DNA of 64,000 nucleotides from Flaccisagitta enflata. Its lineage: Eukaryota > Chaetognatha > Sagittoidea > Aphragmophora. The translations under genes and the position numbers were made by a program. Location: the NCBI GenBank assembly GCA_965153355.1, contig OZ231127.1:14942001-15006000 (forward strand), read 5' to 3'. Under the pieces are notes generated by a model that did no database searches, was not told where the DNA came from, and saw only the letters and a list, made by a program, of their open reading frames with translations. This document shows positions 60,063 to 64,000 of this stretch, piece after piece; within the stretch, counting starts at the first letter, position 1; every line of letters begins with the position of its first letter.

Positions 60063-60281
60063 AGGCACCTACATCGGTCTGTTGGTTCGTTGGTCCGTCA
60101 GTCACACTCAAGTTGTCACGCTCGAGTTGAAAACGCGAAAAACGCGTATTTAGGATGCTGCAGTTGGTATTGTGTGTGAGTGTGTTGGAGGGGGGTTGGG
60201 AATGTGGTTGGGGTGAGGCTGGGGGTTGGATGCCCCTGCCCACCCGCCAGCAACGATATTGTGACCCCGCGTTACTTGTTT
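60063..60281 (-). mobile_element. family A element, type I, lacking its hairpin end
   Basis: Follows head-to-tail on the previous copy. It has CGGTCTGTTGGTTCGTTGG, GGGGGTTGGATGCCCCTGCC, CGCCAGCAACGATATTGT and CGCGTTACTTGTT. The outer hairpin is missing, as if one copy inserted into the terminus of the other. Confidence 0.75.
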
Positions 60282-60430
60282 TCTTTTCTTTTTCCCCCCT
60301 CGCTGTGCTCTTGTTGTAAACTGGGTAAAAAAAATGGGGAACTTGTGACGAATTTACGGTTTGGCGTTTGAGGTGAAACGATATAAAGTTTATTTCTTGC
60401 GTAAACACGGACCGCGATTCTGCGATTCAT

Positions 60431-60431
<1 letters not shown>

Positions 60432-60487
<56 letters not shown>
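60432..60487. repeat. (GA)n
   Basis: About 28 units. Confidence 0.97.
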
Positions 60488-60491
<4 letters not shown>

Positions 60492-60895
60492 GATTCATGG
60501 GCAACTGATCTTGAAAGGCGAGGACGCGGGGAATTCAAGGGGCACGAATACGAAAAGAACAAAAAAAAAACAGACAAAAATAGACAAAAAACAACAGACA
60601 TAGATCGTGACAGAAGTTCGTGGACAGACAACTGCGCAAAATGACAAAAACAAAAAAAAAACACACAAAAAATAAGCACATATACAGACTGCAAATTCTC
60701 ATTTCGTAAAAAAAATCAAATAGAGCAAAAACAGAAGTGAACGCAGAAAATCATAAAAACCTGACTTCCTAAGATGAAAAGGAAGTTTTTTTTTTACAAA
60801 AAGAAAAAAAATTCGGGCAGGCAAAAATTCTGTTGACGTGAGCGGAAGGAAGGAAAAGCAAACCGGTGGACACGAAAACTTCCTCTCATCTTCTT

Positions 60896-61020
60896 TTTTT
60901 ACGGGCGCGAAAGCGCGTCTATGAGGAACCATGTCCCTCCATCGGCCCGTTTGTCCGTCCGTCCATGAGTCTATGCGTTGGATGGTCGCGGTCCACTCGC
61001 TTGGCGGCACCTGACAGGCG
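60896..61020 (-). mobile_element. family A 3' end with variant hairpin
   Basis: TTTTTACGGGCGCGAAAGCG then CGTCTATGAGG and GTCCGTCCGTCC. The hairpin GGGCGCG/GCGCG differs in sequence from other copies but keeps pairing. The 5' end was not recognised. Confidence 0.5.
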
Positions 61021-61705
61021 CAGGCGTTGGCCCACTTTGCCATGTTTTATTTCTTCGACTAAACATCCATCTAAAATGTGTACTAAGGCGCTGGTGTCAT
61101 ATATCGTGATGCCAACAATATTGTAAGAGAGAGGACTAATCAGATATCCAGGGCTAATATTTTGAGTCAGTCAATTCTTGCCAATAATAAACAATATTTT
61201 TCTAGATCCCTGTCTTTTTGATATTTCTTTAAACCGTGGACAACAGAGAGACGCGTTGCATCACTCTCTTTGACCCTTGTTTTAATCTTTTCCCCTTTTT
61301 TGGTCCATTGATTGCCAAAAGACTTCCATTCAAGCGATTTGGGGGCAAAAAAAAATGAAGAAGAGGATGGAAAAATACGCAAAGCATCTTGCCTTTTTTG
61401 GGAGAGAAAAAATGAGAAAAAACATCGGGGAATTGGGGGAAAATGTGGCATATGCGATAAGTGGAGGCTTATGTCAAAATAAGCGGTCTGAAATTTAAGA
61501 CGCATACAATCAAAGTCAAATTCTGTATTTGCATTTGCGCAATATAGTATATTCCTAAATCGACCCACGCATGCAGTGCTATTTCATTCAATAAATTAAT
61601 GCTATAATGATTGCCCTAGGTAAACCTCAACATATTCTAAATTTATGATAATTAACTTGTGATGATTTTCATGTAATAATTTCTTTATATCACAAGTATA
61701 ATTCT

Positions 61706-61916
61706 TTACTTGCGGACACGCAACTCTATAAGAGGCTTTGTCCGTCCGTCGGTCCATCCATCGGTCGGTTGGTCGGTGGACACGAGTCGAAAAGTGAGGA
61801 AACAATTGTTTTAGATGTTTTTTGTGCATGTGAGTTTGAGTCATGGGGTATAAATTGGGGTTGGATGCCCCTGCCTACCCATCCGCAACAATCTCGTAAC
61901 CCCGCATCACTTGTTT
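61706..61916 (-). mobile_element. family A element, type I, complete
   Basis: TTACTTGCGGACACGCAACT hairpin, AAGAGGCTTTGTCCGTCC, then GGGGTTGGATGCCCCTGCCT, CATCCGCAACAATCTCGT and CGCATCACTTGTT. Close to the 59.85-kb copy. Confidence 0.83.
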
Positions 61917-61924
61917 ATAAGGCA

Positions 61925-62555
61925 CCTATATTTTGGTCCGCTTATAATGACACAAGCCTGGGAAACTTTCGCAATGGAGGAAATGTGATGGAGGGAAAAA
62001 AAGTAGAAATATATGAACTCGAAAAAAAAAAGGAAAAAGGGAAACTCCATAACCGCGAAAATATGGGAGTAGAAAGTAGATCCGATACACAAAGGAACCT
62101 TCACATGTCAAAAAAGACTCACAACAATAAGAATAAAAAGGATTTTTTTTTCTTTCTTTAAGAGGAAGGTGCTGCCGAAGAGCATCGACCTATTGGAAAG
62201 CCATATGACATTAAAAAATGGAGGAAGTGGGAGCTGGGTTCAAAGGATAGATTTTGAAGGGGAAAGGGGGAATTTCATGCCACAGAGTTGACCTTGGCTT
62301 ATCGATGGTTGAGCTTTAGCAAGGCGTTTCTACTTTTTATAAAACGCTTCGACAATTTTTAATCAAAACCCCCAAAAAAGTGATTTAATCGCAGATTCCA
62401 GATTCGGCTTCCGGATGACGCCATGCAACAAGCATATCCCTCCTCCCTCAAAAAATAAAATAAAACAAAAACAAACAAAAAAACTTTAAGATATGAATAA
62501 CAGGGGAGATAATGATCATGTTTGCAAGCAAAAAAGAAGAGAGAGAGAAAAAAAG
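61925..62555. other. unique DNA
   Basis: No gene or element recognised. Confidence 0.55.
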
Positions 62556-62560
62556 AAAAA

Positions 62561-62597
62561 CAACGGACCAACGGACGGACAAAGCCGCAACTAAAAA
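62561..62597 (+). mobile_element. family A 3' stub without the left hairpin arm
   Basis: CAACGGACCAACGGACGGAC, then AAAGCCGCAACTAAAAA. The hairpin left arm and everything upstream are deleted. Confidence 0.5.
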
Positions 62598-63011
62598 CAA
62601 ACGATGTGACGATGATCAGAATTGGCGTCAACAAAATCGTGAAAACGATGTCCGTTGTCTAGTTGTCGACATGGAGAAGGGGACAACAAATGAACGACTA
62701 ATGAAGGACAAATGAACGACAAATGAATGAGACGCGAAGACAAGGACATCATCCATGGAGCTCAAAATGCCCCATCAACGGAAAAATGGGAACATTAGCC
62801 TCAAACGGAAATGGATCTAATTAAATCGACTTAAAATGGAATAAAATTGAATCGATGAGCCATTTTATGGAATTTCGTTTCATGGCTTAAAATGATGGGG
62901 ATGGGTTGATATGGAAACCACCTTCGTTATGAGTTTGTTCGATGCAAATTATCTTAATTTTTCATGTCGTTTGTCAGTCTGCTCCTGTGTCCTGTGTCCT
63001 GTATGTCAGTA

Positions 63012-63115
<104 letters not shown>

Positions 63116-63211
63116 TTCTGCGCCATCAAAAATAAGTTTCGATTCTTGTTTTTTTTTTTCTTGGAACAAAGAAGGCGTCAAGATTCACGTCACAAAACTC
63201 AAAAGGCGCAA

Positions 63212-63216
<5 letters not shown>

Positions 63217-63268
<52 letters not shown>
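63217..63268. repeat. (GA)n
   Basis: About 25 units. Confidence 0.97.
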
Positions 63269-63271
<3 letters not shown>

Positions 63272-63380
63272 GACACCGGCGTCATATAATCTGGCGATGT
63301 CACCTACATAGGCGACGTCACTTATGTGGTGACGTCACATAAGTGGTGGCGTCATACCGATAACGTGGGGACGCTTCTGA
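63269..63380. other. cluster of TGACGTCA-like sites with a perfect hairpin
   Basis: Five GACGTCAC/GGCGTCAT words lie within 90 bp. ACTTATGTG and CACATAAGT form a 9-bp stem around GTGACGT. The full CRE/ATF-type octamer occurs, but whether it is regulatory is unknown. Confidence 0.5.
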
Positions 63381-63419
63381 CGTTGCTTTAGTAACATCAT
63401 CGAGCGTCAGCACCTGCGT

Positions 63420-63725
63420 CAGAGGAAAGAGCAAGAAGTGCTGACACTTGCTGTCTCCTGTCTGCACCTGTTGAAGATGATAGAGCAAGAGGTGCTAACA
63501 CTCGCTGTCTCCTGTCAGCAAACGTTGCAGATAAAAGAGTAAGAAGTTCTGATACTTGCTGTCTCCTGTTTGCACCTGTTGCAGATGAAAGAGTAAGAAG
63601 TTCTAAAACTTGCTTTCTCTTACCAACACCTGCGGTAGATAAAAAGTAAGAGGTGCTAACATTGGCTATCATCTGTCTTTACCTGTTGCAGATGATAGAA
63701 TAAGAGGTGCTAACACTTGCTGTCT
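63420..63725. repeat. 54-bp minisatellite, about six copies
   Basis: Units share CACTTGCTGTCTCCTGTC and GTTGCAGATGAAAGAGTAAG. The minus frame reads as 18-residue repeats (RRQQVSALLALSSDAGAD) but changes frame between copies, so it is unlikely to be a protein. Confidence 0.88.
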
Positions 63726-63772
63726 CCAGTCATCAGCTGCTTGCAAGTGAGTCTCCACTGATGCATTGCCAG

Positions 63773-63980
<208 letters not shown>

Positions 63981-64000
63981 ATGTCTCAGTTTCGAGCCGC

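Overview
This is eukaryotic, metazoan DNA. It has a very heavy load of simple-sequence repeats and short non-autonomous transposons, and it carries spliced exons of one recognisable animal gene. There is no sign of prokaryotic gene organisation. A BEL/Pao LTR-retrotransposon remnant (a metazoan-restricted group) and a class-1-like semaphorin point to an invertebrate, perhaps a protostome. I cannot name the species. Most long open frames here are microsatellite translations (poly-SL, poly-RE, poly-CV, poly-HT, poly-Q/L) and are not genes.

Gene content. On the minus strand, four exons (23083-23224, 7862-7952, 6419-6556, 5161-5375) join in perfect phase, with consensus or near-consensus splice sites, to encode about 195 residues of the middle and C-terminal half of a semaphorin (sema) domain. 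A 24-nt phase-compatible microexon (13917-13940) sits in the largest intron. The 5' exons (N-terminal sema domain) were not found between 23.2 and 64 kb. Exons 3' of 5161 are probably beyond the left edge. The gene therefore spans at least 18 kb, and much of the window may be its introns. Two of the four 5' splice sites are followed within a few bases by a long (TTG)n array. One of these arrays separates the true exon end from a partial duplicate of it. At the far left (1 to about 2480, minus strand) lies a mutated BEL/Pao retrotransposon with protease, reverse transcriptase and RNase H regions.

Mobile DNA. The dominant element, here called family A, occurs about 24 times. It begins AACAAGGCC and ends in a hairpin followed by CTAAAAA. 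It has a GGACGGAC-rich subterminal tract and a 5' subterminal copy of the hairpin arm that changes in concert with the hairpin between copies. Some copies carry minisatellite cores. This layout resembles Helentron-associated non-autonomous elements (inference). Other families are: B (about 230-290 bp, GGGCGTGTTTCTAGT ends); C (50-bp inverted repeats GGGCAGCGGCCCC..., with a variable tandem-repeat core); pogo-like MITEs (CAGTTGAACCCCGC ends); TA-flanked TIR elements at 28.26-29.23 kb and 51.35-51.96 kb (the latter nested inside a family A copy); an 814-bp TIR element at 53.2 kb; foldback elements at 32.4, 45.7 and 47.7-48.2 kb; and a 4.5-kb segment bounded by about 270-bp inverted repeats (49.93-54.49 kb).

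Simple repeats. Roughly 45 long microsatellites (GA/CT, CA/GT, CAA, GAAA, GAAT, GAA, GGT) and about 20 minisatellites (8 to about 115 bp units) fill the space between these elements. Remaining stretches are A/T-rich unique DNA in which I recognise nothing.
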